Shown piece by piece: positions 1 to 5,477 of a DNA stretch of 7,713 nucleotides (position 1 is its first letter; each line of letters starts with the position of its first letter). The notes below the pieces were generated by a model. The model was not told where the DNA came from, searched no databases, and saw nothing but the letters and a program-made list of their open reading frames with translations. The position numbers and the translations under genes are program-made. The stretch comes from UBA9676 sp036005525 (GTDB lineage Bacteria > Actinomycetota > Actinomycetes > Streptosporangiales > Streptosporangiaceae). The stretch lies in assembly GCA_036005525.1 (NCBI GenBank), contig DASYQM010000066.1, forward strand, positions 1 through 7,713, given 5' to 3'.

Positions 1-6
1 TCACTC

Positions 7-82
7 TCCGGGGACGGCCTGACCCGATAATCGGCTGCCGCACCCGTGCTGGCCTGCGAACGATTCGCCGGCCGTCCCCGGA
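7..82. repeat. 13-bp perfect inverted repeat with nested hairpin
   Basis: TCCGGGGACGGCC at 7-19 is matched exactly by its reverse complement at 70-82, with 50 bases between. Inside, 51-60 pairs with 64-73 around the loop CGA (61-63), ten positions with one mismatch. A smaller imperfect palindrome, CCGATAATCGG, sits at 24-34. The outer right arm and the inner hairpin share bases 70-73, so the two folds exclude each other. It could be a mobile-element end, a small structured RNA or a terminator; nothing here decides between them. Confidence 0.55.
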
Positions 83-325
83 CCCCACCTGACCTGCTGC
101 GCGTGACCTAATAAGAGCTTGCCCTCCACCATGAGCGGCCCTCCCTGTCCTGTCCGCAACCCAGCAGCCCCAGCCTGTAAACCATTCCCTGCAGATCCCA
201 GAAATGAGGTCACCGAAAATGTCGCCCGAGCCCTTGACAGGGCATAGGAGCATCGATCTGTCGCCTGTACATTCCAGGCGTCCGCCTCCGCCTTCACTCA
301 ACGTAGTGAACGCTGGGTGCACCTG

Positions 326-367
326 GTGCCTTTGACCGTCTCCCGATGGGCCGCGGTCAAAAGGCAC
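326..367. repeat. Near-perfect inverted repeat around TTTGACCG
   Basis: The left arm GTGCCTTTGACCG (326-338) matches the reverse complement of the right arm (354-367) except for one extra A in the right arm. The loop is 15 bases (339-353). No T-run follows on either strand, so a classical intrinsic terminator is not indicated. An operator or a mobile-element end is equally possible. Confidence 0.5.
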
Positions 368-437
368 GCGCGGCCAAGCACCGGAGTCGGCGGCAAGAGG
401 CCGCGAGCAACGGCCGATGCAGGGGGGTCGGATGGCG

Positions 438-599
438 CTAGCTTCCTGTTTCCTCTGATGCCGGCCGCTGCGGACCGTGAGGGCGTTGTGCGCTGATGAG
501 CTGGTGCAGTTCGGTCAGGGCGAGCGCCCAGGGGAAGGTGTCGATCTGCTCGCCGCCGGTGCCGGGCGGGCATTCCGCGGCTAGCTGGCAAGGAAGGCA
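438..599 (-). pseudogene. Start-less coding-like fragment, unknown product
   Basis: Reading the minus strand from 599 to the TAG at 440-438 gives 53 codons with the composition of a real actinomycete gene. Third positions are nearly all G or C through the middle, and second positions give an alternating acidic/aliphatic pattern that includes DTFPWALALTELHQLI. The N-terminal part has three cysteines (C1, C4, C10). No ATG, GTG or TTG lies between this stretch and the preceding in-frame TGA (about 659-661), so the gene looks truncated or frameshifted. I do not recognise the family. It lies beside other mobile-element debris and may belong to the same element. Confidence 0.4.
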
Positions 600-601
600 G
601 T

Positions 602-715
602 GGGCGGTGCCCGGCCTGCAACCGGACGGTTCTTCTTCGGCGTGATGGGCTGGTCATCAGCCACAAGGCCGGTGACGTCCGGTGCCCCGGTTCAGGCCAG
701 GAGCCCGCTGAGAAC
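602..715 (+). pseudogene. Zinc-ribbon-like fragment, start-less
   Basis: This plus-strand frame encodes a cysteine/histidine motif: Cys codons at 608 and 617, a His codon at 662 and a Cys codon at 683, followed by Pro-Gly-Ser-Gly. The spacing is C-x2-C-x14-H-x6-C-P-G-S-G. Compact C-x2-C...HK...CPGSG modules of this kind are familiar from small proteins on actinomycete phages and integrative elements (recalled, not searched). The frame is open from 500, has no ATG, GTG or TTG before 716, and runs straight into the integrase remnant. A decayed small protein whose end became joined to the recombinase piece is the simplest reading. A fused zinc ribbon on an unusual integrase is less likely. Confidence 0.45.
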
Positions 716-1057
716 TTGCCGATTGCCTCCTGGCTTCCGCTTCGTGCTGGCCTGACACCGCACGGCCTGCGACACGGGCATCAAACATGGCTGGACGATC
801 TGGGTGTTCGTTACGTCCTGCAGTCTGAGCGCATGGGCCACGAAGTGCCTGGTATGCGCGGCGTCTACAGCCACATCACACCGGGGATGCGGGAAGTCCT
901 CACGGCTGGTTTGCAGGCACTTTGGGAGGCTTCTCTCTATGAGCGGGCGCGCATTGCCACGCGGTCGCCAGTCCGGGTCCTGGACGCGCCCCTGGACCAG
1001 TTCCGGGAGAACACGAACAAGATCGGCTCCCAATCCGCTCCCAAAACTGGACACTGA
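716..1057 (+). pseudogene. Tyrosine recombinase (integrase), C-terminal remnant
   Basis: The 113-residue frame from TTG 716 carries only the C-terminal half of a tyrosine recombinase catalytic domain. It has the HxxR box (H16, R19 in PHGLRHGHQTW), the second histidine in MGHE (H42) and the nucleophile tyrosine nine residues on (Y51 in VYSHITPGM). Complete integrases of this type have roughly 350-450 residues. The arm-binding domain, core-binding domain and first catalytic arginine are absent, and the TTG has no ribosome-binding site, so I call it a pseudogene. It resembles integrases of actinomycete integrative and conjugative elements and phages. It points at the 3' end of tRNA-His and stops 55 bp away, the expected position for an int gene beside a tRNA attachment site. 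Confidence 0.8.
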
Positions 1058-1066
1058 ACGCCAGAA

Positions 1067-1088
1067 GGCCCGGCCGCCGCCCGGGGCC
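1067..1088 (-). terminator. GC-rich hairpin after tRNA-His
   Basis: GGCCCGG (1067-1073) pairs with CCGGGGCC (1081-1088), with one bulged base and a 7-base loop. It lies 25 bp beyond the 3' end of the minus-strand tRNA and just past the end of the integrase remnant. No U-tract follows, as is common for actinomycete terminators. The role as terminator is inferred from position and stem strength only. Confidence 0.35.
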
Positions 1089-1112
1089 GGACCTCCTGAC
1101 CTGCAATTTCCG

Positions 1113-1160
1113 TGGGGTGAGCGAGGGGACTCGAACCCCCGACACCCAGGACCACAACCT
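1113..1160. other. Possible attachment site at the tRNA 3' half
   Basis: Tyrosine recombinases of integrative elements usually cross over in the 3' half of a tRNA gene and restore it. The integrase remnant abuts this end, so the attachment core probably lies between the anticodon arm and the CCA end. I found no second copy of the tRNA 3' half elsewhere in the window, so the other boundary is outside it or lost. The exact core cannot be set from this sequence. Confidence 0.3.
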
Positions 1161-1190
1161 GGTGCTCTAACCAACTGAGCTACGCCCACC
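1113..1190 (-). tRNA. tRNA-His (anticodon GTG)
   Basis: The minus strand folds as a complete cloverleaf. The acceptor stem is GTGGGCG (1189-1183) with CGCTCAC (1123-1117), and the anticodon stem CCAGG/CCTGG encloses loop TTGTGGT with anticodon GTG at 1155-1153. The T arm is GGGGG-TTCGAGT-CCCCT with one G-T pair. The histidine-specific extra G(-1) is encoded at 1190 opposite discriminator C73 (1116), the identity element for histidyl-tRNA synthetase. The CCA end is encoded (1115-1113). It lies 44 bp downstream of orn on the same strand, a pairing familiar in actinobacteria. Confidence 0.96.
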
Positions 1191-1234
1191 ATCGGCCCGG
1201 CTGCCCGGGCTGGATGAAGCATAGCGGCACATGG

Positions 1235-1894
1235 TCACTGGGCCGAACCGGATTCGGCCGCCTCCTGGGCGTCGGGCTCCCGGGTCGCCGGCGCGGTTCC
1301 GGTCGCGTAGCGCGCGGCGATCTGCCGTGCTCTCACCGAGTCGGGGCCGGGCGGAGGCACGAACACCGCGTCGCGGTAGTAGCGCAGCTCCTGGATGCTC
1401 TCCCTGACATCGGCGAGCGCCCGGTGCCCGCCGTGCTTGGGCGGGCTGGCGAAGTACACGCGCGGGTACCAGCGCCGGGCCAGTTCCTTGATGCTGGAGA
1501 CATCCACCATGCGGTAGTGCAGATAGGCGTCGAGCATGGGCATGTCCCGGGCGATGAACGAACGGTCCGTGGCGATGGAGTTGCCGCACAGCGGCACCTT
1601 CCTCGGCTCGGCTACGTGCCCGCGCACGTAGCCGAGCACCTGGTCCTGAGCCTCGGCCAGGGTCACGCCGGACGCCAGCTCGTCGAGCAGGCCCGAGGCG
1701 GTGTGCATTTCCCTGACCACGTCCAGCATGTGGTCGAGCGCCTCCGCGGGCGGCTTGATGACCAGGTCAATGCCCTCGTCAAGCACCGTCAAGTCGCCGT
1801 CGGTGACCAGGCAGGCGATCTCGATCAGAGCGTCGCGTGCGAGGTCGAGCCCGGTCATTTCGCAATCGATCCACACGAGCCGGTCGGTCATCAT
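1235..1894 (-). CDS. orn: Oligoribonuclease
   Basis: Orn is a DEDDh-type 3'-to-5' exoribonuclease that degrades 2-5-nucleotide RNAs, including linear pGpG from cyclic di-GMP breakdown, to mononucleotides in the cytoplasm. All five catalytic residues are visible: D10 and E12 in WIDCEMTGL, D110 in GNSIATDRSF, H157 and D162 in HRALADVRES. Their spacing agrees with the E. coli enzyme. Residues up to about 180 align with the usual length, followed by a polar tail of about 40 residues (181-219) seen in many actinobacterial versions. Two ATG codons are adjacent (1894 and 1891). The second gives the family's usual MTDRLVWIDCEMTG start, and a TAGGCT -10-like box at 1903-1898 could make that transcript leaderless (inference). 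tRNA-His follows 44 bp downstream. Confidence 0.96.
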   Translation of the reverse strand: MMTDRLVWIDCEMTGLDLARDALIEIACLVTDGDLTVLDEGIDLVIKPPAEALDHMLDVVREMHTASGLLDELASGVTLAEAQDQVLGYVRGHVAEPRKVPLCGNSIATDRSFIARDMPMLDAYLHYRMVDVSSIKELARRWYPRVYFASPPKHGGHRALADVRESIQELRYYRDAVFVPPPGPDSVRARQIAARYATGTAPATREPDAQEAAESGSAQ

Positions 1895-1983
1895 GCCAGC
1901 CTAGAGGCTTGACGGAGGGCTCAGCCACAGTCACCGATCCTCCGGCCGCGGCGGCGGCCTGCGCCAGCGACGGGCGGACCGTG

Positions 1984-2655
1984 CTAGCCGGTACGGCGCC
2001 CGCTGCCCAGCCCGGCGATGTGGTCCGGCACCGGCGTGCCCGGGCGCAGGGCCGCGTCCGGCTCCGGCTCGCCGAACGTCACCGCGATGGGCACCACGCC
2101 GGCCCACACGCCGGCCTCGAGGTCGGCGGGGTCGTCGGCCGGCGGGCCGGTGCGAACCTTGACGGATGCTTCCGCGAGCGGCAGAGCCAGCACTGCGGTG
2201 GCGGCGAGTTCCTTGCGTGACGGCTCCCGCAAGCAGTCCCACCGGCCGGGGATCAGCTGCTGGGTAACGGCCCGCAGTGCCGCCAGTCGTTCGGCATGAT
2301 CTGTGATGAGGGTGGCGACGCCGAACACAACGGCGCTGCGGTAGTTGACGGAATGGCTGAACGCCGCCCGGGCGCAGACCAGCCCGTCGAGGTGCGTGAC
2401 GGCGACGCAGACCTGCTGGCCGTCGGCGGCCATGATGCTCCGGTTGGCCGACGATCCGTGCAGGTAGAGGGTGTCACCGCGGCGGCCGTAGGCGGTGGGC
2501 AGCACCACCGGCGAGCCGCCCATCACGACTGAGAAGTGGCAGATCATCCCGGCGTCGAGCACGTCGTAAAGCTCGGCCCGGTCGGTCCTGGCCCGCTCGG
2601 AGTGGCGGCGTATCCGGCTGCGCTCGGTCACGGACAGGGGAGAGGCGGCGTTCAT
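1984..2655 (-). CDS. Pyridoxamine 5'-phosphate oxidase-like FMN split-barrel protein
   Basis: The 223-residue product belongs to the flavin-nucleotide-binding split-barrel family (Pyridox_ox_2/NimA-like). Signatures are MICHFSVVMGGSPVVLPTAY (about 37-56), LYLHGSSANR (63-72) and the HSVNYRSAVVFG strand (101-112), followed by a helical and strand segment ending near VPDHI (210-213). Such proteins are cytoplasmic, usually dimeric, and bind FMN or related flavins. Some reduce nitro compounds or bind F420 or haem, and the substrate here cannot be read from sequence. It is divergent from the MocR regulator, with 44 bp between start codons and shared AAAGTGG/CCACTTT boxes, so control by that regulator is very likely. 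The ATG at 2655-2653 has no clear Shine-Dalgarno sequence. A role in B6 or flavin redox metabolism is inferred from family and neighbour. Confidence 0.88.
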   Translation of the reverse strand: MNAASPLSVTERSRIRRHSERARTDRAELYDVLDAGMICHFSVVMGGSPVVLPTAYGRRGDTLYLHGSSANRSIMAADGQQVCVAVTHLDGLVCARAAFSHSVNYRSAVVFGVATLITDHAERLAALRAVTQQLIPGRWDCLREPSRKELAATAVLALPLAEASVKVRTGPPADDPADLEAGVWAGVVPIAVTFGEPEPDAALRPGTPVPDHIAGLGSGRRTG

Positions 2656-2668
2656 GCTGGCCAGGCTA

Positions 2669-2725
2669 CCGGCAAAGTGGTCTGATAGGAGTAGCCACTT
2701 TGCCGGAAGAATGGAAGACCACTTT
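2669..2725. promoter_or_regulatory. MocR/PdxR-type operator between divergent genes
   Basis: CCGGCAAAGTGG (2669-2680) and CCACTTTGCCGG (2695-2706) form a perfect 12-bp inverted repeat. The centres of their AAAGTGG cores (2674-2680, 2695-2701) are 21 bp apart, two helical turns, so both faces can be met by a dimer. A third core, CCACTTT, lies at 2719-2725 inside the regulator gene, 24 bp after and in the same orientation as the second. GGCTAC flanks the cores in several copies (2664-2670, 2691-2696 inverted, 2726-2732). AAAGTGG-type boxes are reported for actinobacterial PdxR/MocR regulators (recalled). The mocR ribosome-binding site and start codon lie within this block, implying autorepression. 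Confidence 0.75.
2687..2691 (+). promoter_or_regulatory. Ribosome-binding site deciding the mocR TTG start
   Basis: AGGAG at 2687-2691 lies eight bases before the TTG at 2700, ideal spacing. No comparable site precedes the later in-frame candidates TTG 2724, TTG 2733 or GTG 2748. The site sits in the 14-base spacer of the operator palindrome, so bound regulator would cover it on DNA, and the palindrome could sequester it in mRNA. Confidence 0.7.
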
Positions 2726-4166
2726 GGCTACCTTGAGGCGCGCAGGCGTGGACCTGCCGCTCGCCGCGGAGCGGGCGGCAGCGGCGCCGCTCACCGTCCA
2801 GATCGTGGGCCAGTTGCGGACCGCGATGTCCGATGGCCGGCTGGCGGCGGGCGAGCGGCTGCCGTCCACCCGCGCGCTCGCGACCACCCTCGGGGTCAGC
2901 CGGACGGTCGTGACCGGTGCGTACGCCCAGCTGTTCGCGGAGGGGTGGATCGAGGGCCGGCATGGCTCGGGCACCTATGTCGCCGACGGCGCGAGCCGGG
3001 CGGGCATGGGAGACGGGAGGGAGGGGCGGACGGCCGGTGCCTGGGCCGGCCGGCCACGGGCGGGGGAGACGGCCGGCCCGGCTGGCCCGGTGATCGAGCT
3101 GCGGCCGGGCATCCCTTGGGTGGCCGGCATCGACCGCGCGGCGTGGCGGAGGGCCTGGCGCAGCGCCGGCACCGAGGCGCCCATGGCCGCCGCGGAGCCG
3201 CAGGGCAGCCCCGCCCTCCGCGCGGCACTCACTGGTTACCTGCGGCGCAGCCGGGCCGTCCGCTGCGCGCCTGAGCAGATCATGGCCACCCGTGGCGTGG
3301 CCGGCAGCCTCGGGCTGATCGCGACCGCGCTGCTGCGGCCAGGTGACAAGGTGGGGGTGGAGGAGCCCGGCTACCCGGCCGCGCGGGCGGTGTTCGCGGC
3401 CCACGGGGCCAGCCTGATCCCCTGCCCGGTGGATGCCGACGGCCTGATCACCAGCGCGCTCCCGGCCGGGCTGCGGATGATCTACATCACTCCCGCCCAC
3501 CAGTACCCGCTCGGCGGCCGGCTTCCGGTTCCGCGCCGGCGGGCGCTGATCGCCTGGGCGCGCGCGACCGGGGCGCTGATCGTCGAGGACGACTACGACG
3601 GTGAGTTCCGGTATGACGTCGGCCCGCTGCCGGCCCTGTTCGGGATGGACCCCGGCGTCGTGGTGTACCTGGGCACGACCACCAAGATCCTCACGCCGGC
3701 GCTGCGGGTCGGCTGGCTCGTGGCCGGGCCGGAGCTGGTGGCCCGGCTCGTGGAGGTGGCGGCGGGGCTGGGGGAGTGGGGCGGCGGCCCTGCTCAGCGT
3801 GCGGTTCTCCACATGATCGGGGCCGGTGATCTGGAGCGGCACATCCGGCGGATGCGGCACGAGTACGCCCGCCGCCGGGCGGCCATGACCGGCGTCCTCG
3901 GCGGCGGCGCCGCTGGGCGGCTGCTCGGCGACGAGGCAGGCATGCATATGGTCTTGCGGACGGCCTGGGACGCGGAAGAGATCGCCGCCGCGGCGTGGCG
4001 GCGGGGGGTGGCGGTGGCCACGCTCGCCCGCTATTTCGCCGGGCCGGTGACCACGAACGGGCTGGTGCTCGGCTACGGCGGCGCCAGCGGCGGCGAGATC
4101 ACCCGGGCCTGCCGGATACTGGTTAACCTCGCCAATGCCGGCTTACCAGGACACGGACGGGAGTGA
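2700..4166 (+). CDS. MocR/PdxR-family PLP-dependent transcriptional regulator
   Basis: MocR regulators join a GntR-type winged helix to a fold-type I aminotransferase domain that senses PLP or a PLP adduct. Here the DNA-binding domain spans about 28-95, with the helix-turn-helix in LPSTRALATTLGVSRTVV and the wing in RHGSGTYVA. A Gly/Ala/Arg-rich linker (96-130) leads into the aminotransferase-like domain (132-488). Cofactor-binding features are present: DDYDGEFRY (297-305) and K329 in the TTTK loop before ILTPALRVGW, the Schiff-base lysine. Length (488) is typical. The TTG start is chosen for its Shine-Dalgarno sequence, though GTG 2748 would also keep the whole domain. It is divergent from the FMN split-barrel gene and followed immediately by the phosphotransferase. 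It likely controls the divergent gene and itself through the shared operator. The effector (PLP or an amine/amino-acid adduct) is inferred from family. Confidence 0.92.
   Translation: MPEEWKTTLATLRRAGVDLPLAAERAAAAPLTVQIVGQLRTAMSDGRLAAGERLPSTRALATTLGVSRTVVTGAYAQLFAEGWIEGRHGSGTYVADGASRAGMGDGREGRTAGAWAGRPRAGETAGPAGPVIELRPGIPWVAGIDRAAWRRAWRSAGTEAPMAAAEPQGSPALRAALTGYLRRSRAVRCAPEQIMATRGVAGSLGLIATALLRPGDKVGVEEPGYPAARAVFAAHGASLIPCPVDADGLITSALPAGLRMIYITPAHQYPLGGRLPVPRRRALIAWARATGALIVEDDYDGEFRYDVGPLPALFGMDPGVVVYLGTTTKILTPALRVGWLVAGPELVARLVEVAAGLGEWGGGPAQRAVLHMIGAGDLERHIRRMRHEYARRRAAMTGVLGGGAAGRLLGDEAGMHMVLRTAWDAEEIAAAAWRRGVAVATLARYFAGPVTTNGLVLGYGGASGGEITRACRILVNLANAGLPGHGRE
4159..4163 (+). promoter_or_regulatory. 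Ribosome-binding site favouring ATG 4172
   Basis: GGGAG at 4159-4163 is eight bases before ATG 4172. The alternative GTG 4163 overlaps this site and the mocR stop (GTGA) and has no site of its own, so ATG 4172 is preferred. Because the site lies within the last mocR codons, ribosomes finishing mocR would reach it directly, which suggests translational coupling. Confidence 0.6.
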
Positions 4167-4171
4167 GGGCG

Positions 4172-5248
4172 ATGGCCAAGGGCGGCGTGCCCGGTGTCGA
4201 AGACGTCGCCAGGCTCGGCAGGTGGCTGGCGCGCAACGGCGTTACCGGCGGTGACGAGCCTCCCGTGGTGCGGCTCATCGGTGGCGGGCGGTCCAACCTG
4301 ACCTACCGGCTCGATGTCGGCGCCGCGGACGGACCTGGCCGCAGCCGGCTGGTCCTGCGCCGCCCGCCGCTCGGTCACGTGCTGCCCACGGCACACGACA
4401 TGGCCAGGGAGTACCGGGTGCTCACCGCCCTGGCCGGCACCGCGGTCCCGGTACCCCGCCCGGTCGCGTTCTGCGAGGATCCATCGGTCGTTGGCGCCCC
4501 GTTCTACCTGATGGACTACGTGGACGGCGCGGTGCTGCGAACCCGCGAGGACGCGGACGTGCTCACGCCTGCCCAGGCGGGCCTGCTGTCCCAGCGTTTC
4601 GTGGAGATGCTGGCGAGCATCCACGGGCTGGACGTCGGGGCCGTCGGGCTGGCCGGGTTCGGCAGGCCGGAGGGTTACCTGGCCCGGCAGCTTGCCCGCT
4701 GGCAGCGGCAATGGGAGCTGTCCGTGACCCGGGAGATGCCCGGTTATGACGACCTGGCCCGCCGCCTCGCCGCCGGGCTGCCGGCCGTCAGCGGCGCGGC
4801 AACGCCCGGCACGCTTGTTCACGGTGACTACCGGGTCGACAACATGCTGATCGTCCCGGGGGATGAGCCGCGCATCTCGGCGGTCGTGGACTGGGAGATG
4901 TCCACGCTCGGCGATCCCCTTGCCGACCTGGGCCTGGCCCTCGTCTACTGGATCGATCCCGGCGAGCTGGACTGGCTGTCGCTGGGCGCGGCTGCCTCGG
5001 TGACCACCGCCCCCGGCTTCGCCACCAGGGAACAGCTTGCCGGCCGGTACGCGCGGATCACCGGCCGGGACCTGTCCAGGATCGGCTACTACATGGCGTT
5101 CGGGTGCTTCAAGCTGGCGGTCGTGCTGGAGGGCATCCACGCCCGGTTCCTTCAGCACAAGACGGTGGGTGAGGGGTTCGAGCGTGAGGGCCAGATGGTG
5201 CCCGTGCTGATCGAGCGGGCCCACCGGATGCTCGACGATGCCGGGTGA
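4172..5248 (+). CDS. APH/ACAD10-like phosphotransferase family protein
   Basis: The 358-residue product is a kinase-like phosphotransferase of the aminoglycoside-phosphotransferase/choline-kinase superfamily, closest in style to the group related to the kinase domain of acyl-CoA dehydrogenase ACAD10. Visible motifs: Gly-rich loop IGGGRSNLTYRL (36-47), VLRRPPLG (61-68) at the usual ATP-lysine strand, catalytic loop HGDYRVDN (H217, D219, N224), and metal-binding D240 in VVDWEMSTLGDPLADLG. The VLRRPP version, with Arg where many kinases have Lys, is usual for this group, so I do not read it as inactivation. The substrate is unknown: ACAD10-type enzymes act on hydroxyacyl-CoAs, others on small alcohols or sugars. 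The start is five bases after the mocR stop, so it is probably in the same operon. The hairpin array downstream probably ends the transcript. Confidence 0.88.
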   Translation: MAKGGVPGVEDVARLGRWLARNGVTGGDEPPVVRLIGGGRSNLTYRLDVGAADGPGRSRLVLRRPPLGHVLPTAHDMAREYRVLTALAGTAVPVPRPVAFCEDPSVVGAPFYLMDYVDGAVLRTREDADVLTPAQAGLLSQRFVEMLASIHGLDVGAVGLAGFGRPEGYLARQLARWQRQWELSVTREMPGYDDLARRLAAGLPAVSGAATPGTLVHGDYRVDNMLIVPGDEPRISAVVDWEMSTLGDPLADLGLALVYWIDPGELDWLSLGAAASVTTAPGFATREQLAGRYARITGRDLSRIGYYMAFGCFKLAVVLEGIHARFLQHKTVGEGFEREGQMVPVLIERAHRMLDDAG

Positions 5249-5270
5249 CGTCCCTTTCGGCGGACATGCT

Positions 5271-5340
5271 ATGAGGGCCCGGCGCCCCGCTTTCGCCGGA
5301 CCCTCATCCCCACCGGATCAAGGATCCGGCGGGAGCTGTC
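5271..5340. repeat. Hairpin unit 1 (type A, TTT loop)
   Basis: The stem 5271-5284 / 5294-5307 has 14 positions with one C-A mismatch (5278/5300), and the loop CCCCGCTTT is at 5285-5293. The second hairpin is CCGGATC-AAG-GATCCGG (5313-5329), followed by GGGAG at 5331-5335. It lies 22 bp after the phosphotransferase stop. Confidence 0.85.
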
Positions 5341-5407
5341 ATGAGGCCCGGCGCCCCGCTTTCGCCGGGCCTCATCCCCCCCGGATCAAGGATCCGGCAG
5401 GAGCCTT
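5341..5407. repeat. Hairpin unit 2 (type B, TTT loop)
   Basis: A perfect 13-bp stem (5341-5353 / 5363-5375) surrounds loop CCCCGCTTT. The same CCGGATC-AAG-GATCCGG hairpin follows at 5381-5397, then AGGAG at 5399-5403. Relative to unit 1 the stem lacks one G on the left and the matching C on the right. Confidence 0.88.
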
Positions 5408-5477
5408 ATGAGGGCCCGGCGCCCCGCTCTCGCCGGGCCCTCACCCCGCCGGGCCGGTGGCCCGGCGGGAGCTTTTC
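5408..5477. repeat. Hairpin unit 3 (type A, TCT loop, replaced spacer hairpin)
   Basis: A perfect 13-bp stem (5409-5421 / 5431-5443) surrounds loop CCCCGCTCT. The second hairpin differs completely in sequence from units 1 and 2: an 11-bp perfect stem (5445-5455 / 5459-5469) with loop GGT. GGGAG follows at 5467-5471. Confidence 0.88.

Larger units (their letters stand above)
1..437. other. Gene-free stretch with structured repeats
   Basis: I see no gene I can support in this stretch. The one long open frame (minus strand, 1-297) has no recognisable domain and unconvincing composition. Two structured elements are present and listed separately: a nested inverted repeat at 7-82 and a near-perfect inverted repeat at 326-367. 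Base composition is more mixed than in the core genes to the right. Together with the integrase remnant further along, this suggests decayed mobile-element DNA, which is inference. Confidence 0.5.

Noticed and set aside
234..239. TTGACA resembling a -35 box
   Set aside because: No acceptable -10 box lies 16-19 bases downstream and no gene follows.
1..297. Minus-strand frame of 98 codons at the window start
   Set aside because: There is no recognisable motif, no ribosome-binding site and weak codon bias, and it overlaps the inverted repeat at 7-82.
804..1178. Plus-strand frame running through the integrase remnant into the tRNA
   Set aside because: Its end (ERGDSNPRHPGPQPGALTN) is simply the tRNA-His gene read in antisense translation, and the recombinase motifs are in another frame.
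2652..3947. Minus-strand frame (431 codons) opposite mocR
   Set aside because: It is antisense to a clear MocR gene and low-complexity Arg/Pro/Gly-rich, as expected for a high-GC shadow.
4073..5224. Minus-strand frame (383 codons) opposite the phosphotransferase
   Set aside because: It is antisense to a gene with intact APH motifs and shows no domain of its own.
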